Assembly (NCBI RefSeq): GCF_001949145.1
Contig: NW_019091364.1
Coordinates: 863,434-927,433 of the forward strand
Reading direction: 5' to 3'
Source: Acanthaster planci
Lineage: Eukaryota; Echinodermata; Asteroidea; Valvatida; Acanthasteridae
Length of the DNA: 64,000 nt
Part shown: in pieces, positions 1 to 11,300 of the stretch
Layout of the letters: every line of letters starts with the position of its first letter
Position numbering within the stretch: position 1 is the first letter of the stretch
The notes under the pieces: model-generated
The model's database searches: none
What the model was told of the DNA's origin: nothing
The model's input: only the letters and a program-made list of their open reading frames with translations
Translations under genes and position numbers: made by a program

Positions 1-646
1 CGTTGACAACTCCCATCAGAAACTGGTAGATCATGACAAAACAAGTGCCGACCAAAGCAACATTGGCATATAACGGCAGAGGAAAGAGGACTTGAGCTGC
101 AAAGACACCAGCAAAGTTGGCTAATGTGACCACAGGAGCCAATACAACTGACGATGCTGTGGCATTACGCTTGATTTTAATGACCTCCCTCGCAAGGCTG
201 AACTTTCTGGCGCTCTCACTCAAGTTCAAGGAATTTCTGAAGGCCCTCCCCTCCTCCGAGTCTGCAGTGGTCTTGATTGGATCGGAGAAGCGCTTGGCAG
301 AAAGGTCTGGGTTATCCTTCAGAATAGCTGGTATTCCAAACTGGACACCATTTGGCAGCCATGCCAAACCACGACTTCTAATTTCCCACCTGCTTGTAAC
401 AAAGACACTGTAAGATCCTGGATTGACTCCAATGTCTTGACACACTTTGTGGAATTCACTCAGTTGTGATTCAGTTGGAGCAATCTTATGACCTCCCTTG
501 TAGGCCTCAACAAGGGGCCGGTAGACTTTGGAAGGAAAGGCATGGGGTGCTAACTTGATGCAGAATACACCAGTTGCCACCGCACCACTGAAGATAACTA
601 CATTCCTTGGTCTCCGGATAAATTGTAAGAATCCTTGAAACACCAT
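1..646 (-). CDS. TMEM177: TMEM177 (transmembrane protein 177), N-terminal part, cut by left edge
   Basis: An uninterrupted minus-strand frame begins at the ATG at 646-644 and runs off position 1, giving 215 codons with no intron. Recognised from the family block LSESARKFSLAREV (about residues 160-173), which matches the LSREAQKFALAREV block of vertebrate TMEM177. Just after it comes a hydrophobic stretch beginning ASSVVLAPVVTLANFAGVFA and continuing through a second apolar run to the edge, consistent with the family's membrane segments. Residues about 13-30 (VVIFSGAVATGVFCIKLA) form an N-terminal apolar segment. Vertebrate TMEM177 is about 310 residues, so roughly the last third is missing here. 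The family is an inner-mitochondrial-membrane protein that stabilises newly made COX2 and the SCO/COX20 copper-delivery module; that role is family knowledge, not visible here. The gene is head-to-head with EPB41L5. Identification is by remembered motif similarity. Confidence 0.88.
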   Translation of the reverse strand, partial: MVFQGFLQFIRRPRNVVIFSGAVATGVFCIKLAPHAFPSKVYRPLVEAYKGGHKIAPTESQLSEFHKVCQDIGVNPGSYSVFVTSRWEIRSRGLAWLPNGVQFGIPAILKDNPDLSAKRFSDPIKTTADSEEGRAFRNSLNLSESARKFSLAREVIKIKRNATASSVVLAPVVTLANFAGVFAAQVLFPLPLYANVALVGTCFVMIYQFLMGVVN

Positions 647-1026
647 TTTTCTGCTTTTGTTTGCCAGCAATATGCTTACATCAAAATGCTTAAACTTCAG
701 TCAGATCTGGAAAGACACAACACATAATCTGTATATCACAAAATAAAATCAATAAAAGAGTGAGTTATATTGCCTCAAAACAAAATGAACAAATGAAAAT
801 ACACAACTAAAACACAGGTTCATTTCTCCTACAGTATCATGTTTACAAGTTTGACTCTAATAACACACTATTGCTGTTGTAAAAGATCGGTTGATCTTAT
901 CATGAATCTTTGCACGATCTGACAATAACACCATTGATTCTGCCATCAGCTAATCGTCTTTTCCTTAGAATTTGCAGTAAATTATGATAAAACCACTTTT
1001 AAATCTTTAGAGGGTACTTTCAAGTT

Positions 1027-1112
1027 GTTGATGCTTTGTTGATGCTTTGTTGATGCTTTGTTGATGCTTTGTTGATGCTTTGTTGATGCTTTGTTGATGC
1101 TTTGTTGACGCT
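1027..1112. repeat. 11-bp minisatellite (GTTGATGCTTT)n
   Basis: Seven consecutive identical copies of GTTGATGCTTT occupy 1027-1103. A partial copy with one substitution (GTTGACGCT) ends at 1112. It lies in the divergent promoter interval. Confidence 0.95.
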
Positions 1113-1155
1113 AGTTACACACAGTTCTGGGGGTAGGCTACGACTTTAACCTCTA

Positions 1156-1637
1156 AGGTCGAGTTCGGGCGGTCCATTCTTGACACGGGTTTCGTGTTCT
1201 CGCACTCGAATGGCGGGAACACGTCCCAAGAACACTGTTCTCGGAACAGGATCACACACCACCTCCTCATAAGCATTTTACATGAACACACAGAAAAACT
1301 TGTGACATCATGACAGATTTTTGAACAGCTGCAAAAAGTACCGATATGGCTTTACAAAGCCGAAGACAATGGAAAGCTTTTGCAAAATTAACAGCAATAA
1401 TTTTCCATGACAGAAATGAATTTTTTAAACGGAAAAAAAGTAAGGCCTAGCCCAGTTATCCAACATTAACTTTCGAAGAATGCACAAGGACGCTGCCATG
1501 TTGCATGTTGCTCGCCACAAATAACTACTAGCACGAAGAACCAGTTGTACATTCCCGGGGTATGAGCGACCGACCCACGAACAACAAATCGAGCTGTTCG
1601 TGAACAAACGAGAACAAGAAGCCCGAACTCGGCCTAA
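1156..1637. mobile_element. Probable MITE-like element with inverted GGYCGAGTTCGGGC ends
   Basis: GGTCGAGTTCGGGC at about 1159-1172 reappears inverted as GCCCGAACTCGGCC at about 1621-1634, with one mismatch in 14. Motifs such as GTTCTCG near the left arm and CGAGAAC near the right arm extend the inverted symmetry loosely inward. No protein is encoded. The size (~480 bp) and terminal inverted repeats fit a non-autonomous DNA transposon, but I could not identify a clean target-site duplication. Confidence 0.45.
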
Positions 1638-2222
1638 GTGAAGTGTCAGGTCTGCAATGGCCTGGCTATGTGAGGTTGATCATGCGGGGTGGCGGGGTAT
1701 TCTGCAATTAAGCTTGGAAGGCTTACCCAACGGACTGCAGTTCTAGTGTTGCGTGTTTAATTCATAAAACACAAATAAAGTATGATCAGACTCTACCGAA
1801 ATAAAAGTCGAAAAATAGTTACGCATCCATGGGCGCAGCCATCTTGAATTGAATCTCGCGAATCTCGCAATGTCCCGCGAGTTCTCAGCCTTACTGCAAA
1901 AAAATGTGCCGCGATGCCGCGACCACCTACATTTCGCTGGTAAACAGTAGATCGTCATTTTTTCATCAGTGATGTGGATACCAGTTTTGGATTATGCGGC
2001 TAGCAAGCTGCTTAGCCAGCTAATGCTTCATGCACGTATTGCGTAGAAAATTTCATTCAAAGACTACAGTTGAGACCGGAAGAATCTCGCCTGGATTTTC
2101 TCACTTTACAGGAATATGAGACGAAAAAATCATAAGGAGTCGGCTCAGATGTTTTACGAATCTCTTTAACGCTGTTCAGAGATCGGAAATCAACGACCCA
2201 GAGGAGAAATCAAGCTGTCAAG

Positions 2223-2390
2223 ATGATGCGCTTTTTTTCTGGGAGATTCTCCCGTCGATTTCGTCGGCAGGACCGCGCCGGAGCTAGGGGCCGGGGCACG
2301 GAGGTCCATGTCCCGGCAGCCAAACACAAACACGTCTTCGTCTGCAAAGTTCTGTTTTTGGACGGTACAGACAAGGTTTATGAAGTAAAA
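2223..2390 (+). CDS. EPB41L5: EPB41L5 exon 1 (residues 1-56)
   Basis: Begins [16 protein letters not shown], a basic N-terminus like the MLSFFRRTLGRR start of the human protein. It then enters the FERM F1 lobe with [19 protein letters not shown]. The two adjacent ATGs at 2223 and 2226 are the only Mets after the in-frame stop at 2133. Donor AAA|GTGAGT at 2391; phase 0. Confidence 0.93.
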
Positions 2391-5300
2391 GTGAGTACAT
2401 CTATCAATTTTGAGACTCTGGAATATTTTCAATCATAGAATTCGTTTTATTCAAAATTTTTGAAATTTATACTCATTCATGCTAATTTGCATTGCTATGA
2501 CCATGGAGGTAGAATGCTATGACTGAGTTCGTCTTTTCTTTACACGGTATAAAACTATAAAGCTGTTTTTTTCATGCCTCGTTAATAGTTAAAATGTAAG
2601 GGCCTAAATTTAGGGTTGAAAGTTTGTCTTTTCTTCATACAGTATAAAGCTGGTTTTTATTCATGCCGCGTTAATAGTTAAAATGTAAGCCTGTCTGTGA
2701 GTCAAGTCTAGTTTCTAGATTCAATTTTCAAGTGTTATAGATTGATAACTGATTTCCATGAATGTCCATGGACAGTAATTTGTAACTTGCATGAACCATA
2801 TCAAGGATGATGAAGAAAACTCCAGACACATTGGACAGACGGCTCATGAGTTCTATTGAACCAGCCATAGAGTTATCATTAGATTTTCGAACTGAGTAAT
2901 GAAGGTTATAGATGGAACCAGTGATTGGTAATGCTTTGCATGTTTGATCAGTTGATGTACATTGTACAAGGAGCATAGAAGCAGTGTTTAAATTTAATGG
3001 ACGGACCTTACATGTGAGCCAGTCGTGAACATTTCGGTATTCATGTCGGTACATGTATGTATGACGTCCTTTGTATCCTCTAAATGTATTTTTACATGTA
3101 AATTTATCCTACCTGTATATTAATGTACATTTATTGTATATTTTCCAAGCCAACGTACAATTAGCTTGATGCAAAAGCTGTCATAATCACAATTTAATAT
3201 ATAGTACATGTATTCCATCAACATTTCAAAAATCTTTTTCTTCAATTTCAAATCGTCAGACCACAGTACAAAATGTACATGAAAGCAGTATGGTACATAC
3301 ACGTAAACTGTGTACTGTATATTTACGTGAATTATTCAATTTCAATTCCAAATATCAAAGAAAACAGCACATTAGTCATATCTGACATTTAGTATTTTCA
3401 ATTTTCAACATACATTTGCCATCATAATTGAACAACGTCAATAAACACTGTTAAAGTGTGTCTGCATTCCATAAGCATGACACACCTCAGGGAGTTCCTT
3501 TGTAACAAACATTGCCATTGGCTCCTCAGTAATAGGTAGATTCCATTCCATGCAGCAGATCAATAAGATAGATCCCCTGTACAGTTTACCATTTGCCTTT
3601 ACATGTATTCACAATACAAGTACATTGTACGTGTACATGTAAATGAGTCTAACCAATAAAAAGAATACATCATACATGTACATGTTCATTGTGCAGCAGA
3701 CCTAGGGTTTATATTCCGTCTGCTGCATTGTGTTGTAAAGATACCACCTTAATATGGCTGTGCCCTTTTCAAGTGAGTGATTTTCAATAGAGTCGTCTCA
3801 TGAAGGGGCCACCCACCATCACAAAGTACACAGACAGCAAGTATTATTAATCATGTACCAGTAGACCTTCGTGTGTGTACATGTACTGTAGACGTGATGT
3901 GGAGGAGAAAACAGTACAAATACATTTGGATTTAATCACTTTGTTTATATAAAGAGGACTCTCTTGGAATGAATTAAATTCCCACATTACCCTGCATCAA
4001 TCTTTCATGTATATTTTACTGATCAGAATAGATGAATGTGAATCATGAATCCTGAATACATGTAGACCAACATTCAAGTCATTGTGACTTTATTATCCCA
4101 AATTCCTTTGGCCTTTTTACACACATAAAACAAATATTTGAAACACTACAAATTTTTAGAGTCAATATAGTTGATAGCTACATAATAAAAAGCTTACTAG
4201 CACTAGAAAATAAACAGATCAGCATACAACATTAATAGTTATAAAATAAAATGAGGAAAACAAATGTACATGTATCTTGATCCTGGTAAAACAAACACAG
4301 AAAAAGAACTGCAATACAGCTGCTCATCGTTGCAACTGCTTATTATCCCTAACACTCCTCAGTCCTCCAACAGGTGAAGGATTGAGGCGGGTTAGGGATT
4401 TGTATCACTTAACAGTGGATGGAGCAAATCAGCCGCCGTAATGTTGCGGTTCTTATTCTCTGTTGGACCAGCCTTCAGCTCCACCCAACCTCCTAAACTG
4501 CGTGTCTACATGACCCAATACATGTGTACATGGACTTCACTATTTATTTTAATATCTGTGGTGATAACATTCATGTTTAATTTGCATTTGAATGAGGGAA
4601 TCTGGTGGCCCACATGATCAGCGTACATTAGTTCAAATGTACAAATGTACATGCTATGTCTTACTGTAGAAGAAAGATTGAAATAACATATTTATGACCC
4701 TTAATGCAGTTGAACATTTGAAATAAAAAATATTGTACAGCATACCGGGGATGACCCATTTATATCAAGGAGGTATACCGCAACGCAACTGGTGCTCAGC
4801 ACACCCTGCTGTGTAGTAATATGCCTACGGTTGATGGTTGGTATTTTGCAGTCTAGCATCAGACTGTACATGTATGTAGGCTAGGTACTACGTGGGTGTG
4901 TTTCATTTCAGAGCCATGACTTCTTGACATTCCAGAAGCTGTGAACTTCTGGTCGCTATATTGAATGCCCGACAGGAATCAAACACACATGGACATGAAG
5001 CCGATATGATCAAGTGTAATGGACCGGTGCATGTACGGATACATGTGTCATACCAATGCTTTGCATACATGCCAGTACGTACACAGTTACATGTGCATAT
5101 GTGTTTACAAGTGTGTACAGTACCAAGGTGGAAACATGAAGGCGTTGCATTATGTGACCTCCCAATTTAGGCAAATGTTCCAAATTCAGTTTCACCTGTT
5201 AAAATGTACTTTTGCTACGTTACAGTGTTCATGAATGTATCTCGCATGAAGTGATGATGTTAACATACGATGTACACGTACACTTATGAACAGTAATATC

Positions 5301-8300
5301 TGCTTTACATACAAAGTGTGGACATTCTTTTGTTCTCCTGTGGTTAAGGAAACTTGAGAAAAATGCTCCTTTTTCTCCAACTGGGATAATTCCTTCGAGC
5401 TGGGTTTTTGATAATGATTCCCTGGACTGTTCCTCTTCATTTTGCTACGGATAACCTCGACCCCAAAGTGCCTCTGAAACTGTTTTTCAGAGAGGGGAAA
5501 ACATTGTGTGGATGTGTGCAAGTCCACACAATGCCATCGCACCCTACATTATGCGGACTTCTTTTGTGTAGAGGTCCACACTGTGAATTCCACGCCTGCG
5601 CACCAACGCAGACATAGAATGTACATGTACCCCTGTCTAACGTACCAGTAACCAGCAAATAGTATGTATGTGCAGTGTTACATAAATACCTGGACCTGTA
5701 CATTCACAAAAGAATGCGCTTCTTTGTAAAAGCTGCGCACAAAACCATTGGTTGCTGCATATACATACATTGTGTTGAAACTTCCAGTGATTGCTGCTGA
5801 ACAGCTGCATTTTGCATGCATCAGAAATTCAGTTTCAGGTTTTTGTCATTGAATTCACTGGAAAAACTCTTCAACGTGTACACGATTGTTCATGCATCTT
5901 TAGTTGGGACTACCTAAACAGATGTACCAGTCACAGGGAAACACCTCCTGGGTGACCTTACCACAAGGCAGGTGACCTAGCTTGGGACAACACCTTTGGC
6001 ATTGTGCATGTACTCACAGTAGTAGTAATTATATTGTACATGTAGAGCTGTGGGATCTTGCACCAAGCTAGCTGCAGGGTCATACTACTGCTGAGGATTG
6101 TGCAAAGAGGCCTTGAGGGTGGGGTCCGACAGCTTTGACAGCCATCAGAGCTCTGTAGATAAAGACTGGGAATAGTCAGGTCTACTTTATGTACATGTAC
6201 TGTACTGTAATGTTGTGTGTTTGCAGACAGGTAGATTTAACAGCCTTGAAGTTGGAGGGTTGGAACATTTAAGTCCATTTAGAGTTGAGTTGACATAAGT
6301 TTTGGGTCACAAAGGTTCAAGTCATAGGATTCCACTATTGTATTCAAGACCAACACCAAGCAAATTTGTATAATTGGGTAATTCCAGAAATTAGGGGTCC
6401 AAAAGTGTGACATTTTCGTGTACATCCCTTTTACATCTGACCTTTGTTATTTGATATGGAAAATCACTGGAATCGATTTCAAATTATTACTATTTGTTTG
6501 GCAGGTACCGGTAACTTACATTAGTTCATCACTCTTGGAGATTAGAAAATATGTCAGATGTGACAGGGATACAAAAAAATGGTCCCCTAATTTCTGGAAT
6601 TACCCATATATAACAATTAATCTATATGTACCGGTACATGTACATTGTACATTTACAAGCCATGTATTCTGTCTTGCCTATTCCACAAAGAGCAAGATTA
6701 ATCAAGTAACGGTTACGGAAATTCTCCTCTACAATTCAAGTTTCAGATTTAAACAAATTTGTCATGGTCCTGTAGTTTCTTCAAGTTTGAAACCAAACAC
6801 TGTAATACTAAAGCTAATGAGCACACATGCAGCCTCATTTCCACAGCCGGTAAAATATTGTCAGGATTGCGTGTCTTGCCATGATGCTGCCAAAACAGTC
6901 AAGCAAGAAGTTTCAGTCCGAGGGAAAAATATCAGGTGTTATTTCAATTGTCAGCTGAGGTACACGTACATGTAGAATTGGACTTCTGATTAGCCTGGTG
7001 TGACTCTGTGGGACAAGTACACTGACTAGTTTCAGAAGTCTTTCCTCCATTACCATAACTGTCTGGATCCTAAAATGTCAATATTTGTTAAAGACAGGAG
7101 ATTAGAGTTTAAAAGAGTAACCATTTTATTAACCCTAACCCCCTAGGCTCCTGCAGTAGAAAGCATACGGAACCTCACAAAATCCAACAGGTGCATGTAC
7201 TTGTGTATATACTTTTACATGCAGGTTACTGTACCAAACCTGATAAACTCCAACAGAATAAGCCCGTTGGAGTTTGAGTGATATGGTATGGATGAGTCTA
7301 TGCAGTATAGGATGACTTGCACTGAACAGTACAAAACCTGACAAAATCAAGCATAGTCCAACAACTAGTACAGCAAGCCAGACACTGCACACAGTGACCT
7401 GTGTGGGTCCCAACTCACACAGAATCCAACACCATCTCCCTGGGCCTTTCATCCCAAGTCTCACAAAATTCAACAAGAAGTTCCTCAGGTACGGTACCAA
7501 ACCTGCCCAAACCTCACAAAACCTGCTGGAGTATGGCAGGTTTTGGGCAGTTAGGGTTAAGCCCATACAGTAGGATTTTACATTAAAAAAAACCCTTAGG
7601 CTGTGCGGCACAAATTTGCCAGTAATAAAAGTTTGAAATGCCCTTCCTGGTCTATCTTTTAACCATGAATATTAGCCTTATTTTATTTCAATATTTCTTT
7701 TCCTTCAATCTTTTGTTTCTCTCAGAAAAATGCCAAGGCTGAAGAGTTGTACAACCAGGTTTTCTACACTCTGGATGTAGTGGAAAAAGATTACTTTGGT
7801 TTGAGTTTCCCAGACAGTCAAAACATCTTGGTATGTACATGCATACATGAGTTCTTCATCCTTCCTTGGCTTAAGAAGGGACTTCTCTTTCATCCAGAAA
7901 TGCCAGTCTTTCAATTAATTTGAAATTTTTGATATTTTGTCAATGTCCAAATTTTCACAGTGATTCTACATGAAGGTATTTAGGAGGCTCGTCATTAATG
8001 ACGGTGGGAGCCTAGTGCTATTCCTATTTTGCAACTGGCACCTAATCGTTTTTCTAATAAACATGGTGATTGGCAACATTCAGTTTGCACTGTGGCACAG
8101 GTCATGGATGGCCTCTGGAAAATACATATGCAAGACTGAGGGTGAATGTACTATGTGTACATTATATTTCAAGGGAATCTTCTTGTAAAGATGTATCCCC
8201 TCGTCCCTTGTAAGGCCTAGTATGTGAACTGGGGGTCAAGGGTCAGATGCGATAGGTGTGGAGTGAACCCAAGATTGATTGTATATATGGACATGAAGCT

Positions 8301-11300
8301 GTACTGTCCACACAATGAAGTAAGATTAGAGATTTGACAGGCTGCAGAAAGGCCCTCCCAAAAGAAAATTAAAAAAAAAAAACAGTCCTTCTATTTACAT
8401 TGTATGTTTATTTTTTCTGGGCAATGATCGAGGGGTGCTGAATGTCTTTTCCAACTTTTCTTCTTTCTTGCACAAGTCGTGCATGTTCACCATCTGTTCA
8501 GTTTCGGTCCTTACTTTCCTGTATTGTCAAATACAGGATGTCGTTAACTTTATCAAGAGAATCAATCGGTGTATCGTATATCCAGCAGCCTTTGTGTGCA
8601 TGTCCCATGTGCCTGGACAGGAACCTCATATATGTACATGTATATTGTTCAGAACTTTATTTCTAAATGCAGTACACATGTGTACCACACATGCCATGCA
8701 AGTCTTATCTTGATTTCATTTGTCCGTCAACTCTTGCCCATGTTGTGAAACCGTGTCCGCCTTGAGCAGAAGCACCCCCTCATCAGTTGAAAAGAGACAC
8801 CTTGGTTGGGAGTGTTCATTTGGCAGGCATTAATGCCATCACAACGCATACTTTTCATAGTCAGTGGAGAACCAACAAAAAGTTCAGTTCTGACCAAAGG
8901 AGCCGCCGTTGCTAAGAAAATCACACCCTCTCTTGGTCCAGCTTGAGGCTCGTATGTAGCGGTTAAAATTCTGTATTTGGATTATTTAATTTACTACTAG
9001 GTGTAGCAGAAACTGGAGTTACATGTATGCTTCAAAGCAAAAATGAATGGTGTAGTATTCTTTGTTTAGATTGACAGACAAGCACGCTGATCTGGGTTCA
9101 CAGTGATTGTAATATCTCAACTCACAGAGAGGGTCACGCTGTGACCTCTGGTGTCATCATACATGATGAGTATATGTATGGAGTGCCTAAGAGACAGTAC
9201 TACAAATGGGTGTCATTTTGCATTGTATATATGTATCTGTTGATACTAGTCCTTAATTCTCCAGTGTAATTTTGCGTACACCTTAAGGGGTTAGGGTTAA
9301 TCACATTTCCACTGCTAGTGGCAGGTTTCTTTATTATTTATGTCTGGTAATGACACCAAGGATTCCTCAAAAGCACCCTAGGCACTGTAGCTTGCAAGCC
9401 TGAAGAAACCTATAGAGAGGAGACAATGAGAAGCAGTCACAGTTTTAGAGGTGGGAGGAAAACCCCAGAGGAATATTCTGGGTAAAACCCACAGAATCAG
9501 GCAGGGACTGAAAATCCAATCCACATGTGGACCGAGCCGGAAATCAAACCTGGACCGCAGAGGTGGAAGGCCGGGAAAGAATCAATACGCCAACCTGACT
9601 CCCCTGACTGTTTTTTTATGCATTCAAATTGTTCCAAATTATTCTTGGACTGAAAATAAAAAACAAATTTGGAGTGTCAATCCAATGGCCAAGGTATTTG
9701 ATACTGGAAGGCTAAATACATTACATGGCCATAAATCACTTGAGGTTAAACAGTGATCTGATATGACAAATATGTAAAGCTGGTATTGTCAGGCCACACA
9801 GCATGCACCAGACTATGATCTGGGTCTCAACAGTGGTGCTTGTGGGATCTGTGCATGACTGCTGCCCTCTTGTGGTAGAAAATTATGCAACCAGTCTGTG
9901 ATGGGGAGGGACAGCTTCGCTTTATGTACCCCACTTCTAAAGGCACCATGTTGTAACAATTTCTTACAGAACGTTTGGACCAAGTTCTAAGGATTTTCGA
10001 GTGTCGTCCATAGTACTGTCCGTCCACACAATGATTATGCATGTACATCATGAGACATGGTCCCAACATCGCAGAGCTCTGCGTCTTCACTAGTATTCTC
10101 TATAGTTCCTGCATATGGCCAACAGTTAAACAGTTAAATGCACTGTGAAGAAAAAAATCTAGAAATATGAAAAGAAAATAGTATTAAAAGAGATTCCAAG
10201 GCATTACTTTACTTTTAGCTTTTAGCGTGTTTTCTTGGTTCATTTGATATTAGATCACATTATCACAGGATGTAAAGTTTGCAATATGCCATTCAATACT
10301 TACAAGTATGTGAGAGCTTTCTATTAAGAGTCAAATTATAGATTTCAAATCGTCAAATTCTGTGCAAAGAGACCCGAGTAGGTGTTGGTAAGTGAAGCAG
10401 ACTGTTTCACACAAAGAATGTTGTTCTCTTTTGTAAGTACACATTTCAGGAAGTCCCCGATAACTTCCCCCCATTTTCATTTTCGATTCCGGTTTCATGT
10501 TTCTGTTTGCCATTGTACCTTCACCCTGGCTTTTGGGTCATGACCCCTGGCTGCAAGGAACAACTCCCAACCCCAGGTGTCATTTTGGTATAAACACGCA
10601 CGTTAGGAAAACATTTCTAAAAGCATCTTAATGTTCTTGGCTGCCCTTATTTACTGTCAAACATTCAGGAATTTATGTTCTATTTCTACTGTGCCTAGTA
10701 CTGACTGGTTCTATGTTTAAGTTTCATCGGTTTTTTTTCCCCTCCATTTGTGGCTAGAATGCCCTCAGGAACACGAAGAAAAATTTGGTTTACGTTTCTG
10801 AATCGTTCGTAAGCCTGAGTAGTGCTTCCTTTCCTTCTGAAATCGGTATTTGTCGACGTTTTGAGTGTAAAGCAGTTTAGTCCATGTCTTTGTGCAACCA
10901 AATTACAACTACACATGGGCCTACATGTACATTTAGATCTGAATGCAGGTCAGTGTGCATTTGTTTTCAGTCGGAAATCTATCATTACCGGACTTAATAT
11001 GCTGTCAAGTTTATTTCCAGAGACACCCACACATGATAACAAGGGTCAAGGGGCATCCCATAGGCCTACTTCATAAGAATTTCCACAGGTGGACACAAGT
11101 CCAGCTTGAGCAAAGCTACTAACAGAAAAGACAGAGGGAACAAGTGGAACCAGACTGCATTTAGCTAAACTTTTGTGACAAACTGTATGTGATACATGTA
11201 TTTGTTTCCTCAGAATTGGCTAGATCCGACCAAGACATTGAAGAAACAATTCAAACGTAAGTATACTTGTCAAAACTGATCAGCCATCAAAATACTGATA

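Larger units (their letters stand above)
647..2222. promoter_or_regulatory. Head-to-head intergenic interval between TMEM177 and EPB41L5
   Basis: This ~1.6-kb gap separates two divergent start codons, so it must contain both 5' UTRs and promoters unless either gene has an undetected upstream exon. It is richer in CpG between about 1130-1260, 1550-1640 and 1830-2340 than the AT-rich flanks. It holds an 11-bp minisatellite (1027-1112) and a probable inverted-repeat element (about 1156-1637). The EPB41L5 reading frame is open upstream only to an in-frame TAA at 2133-2135, with no other ATG, which supports the start at 2223. No TATA box was convincing. The promoter role is inferred from position. 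Confidence 0.5.
2391..7725 (+). other. EPB41L5 intron 1: repeat-rich, no supported gene
   Basis: This 5.3-kb intron is dense in TACATGTA/GTACATGTAC words, especially about 3000-6700. It contains a palindromic element (6376-6605) and an element with TTAACCCTAAC ends (7129-7560). The longest open frame (185 codons at 6418-6975) overlaps the palindromic element and has no recognisable protein features, so I regard it as chance. Confidence 0.7.

Noticed and set aside
6418-6975. 185-codon plus-strand open frame
   Set aside because: It overlaps a foldback element, has no recognised motif, and lies within an intron with no compatible splice sites.
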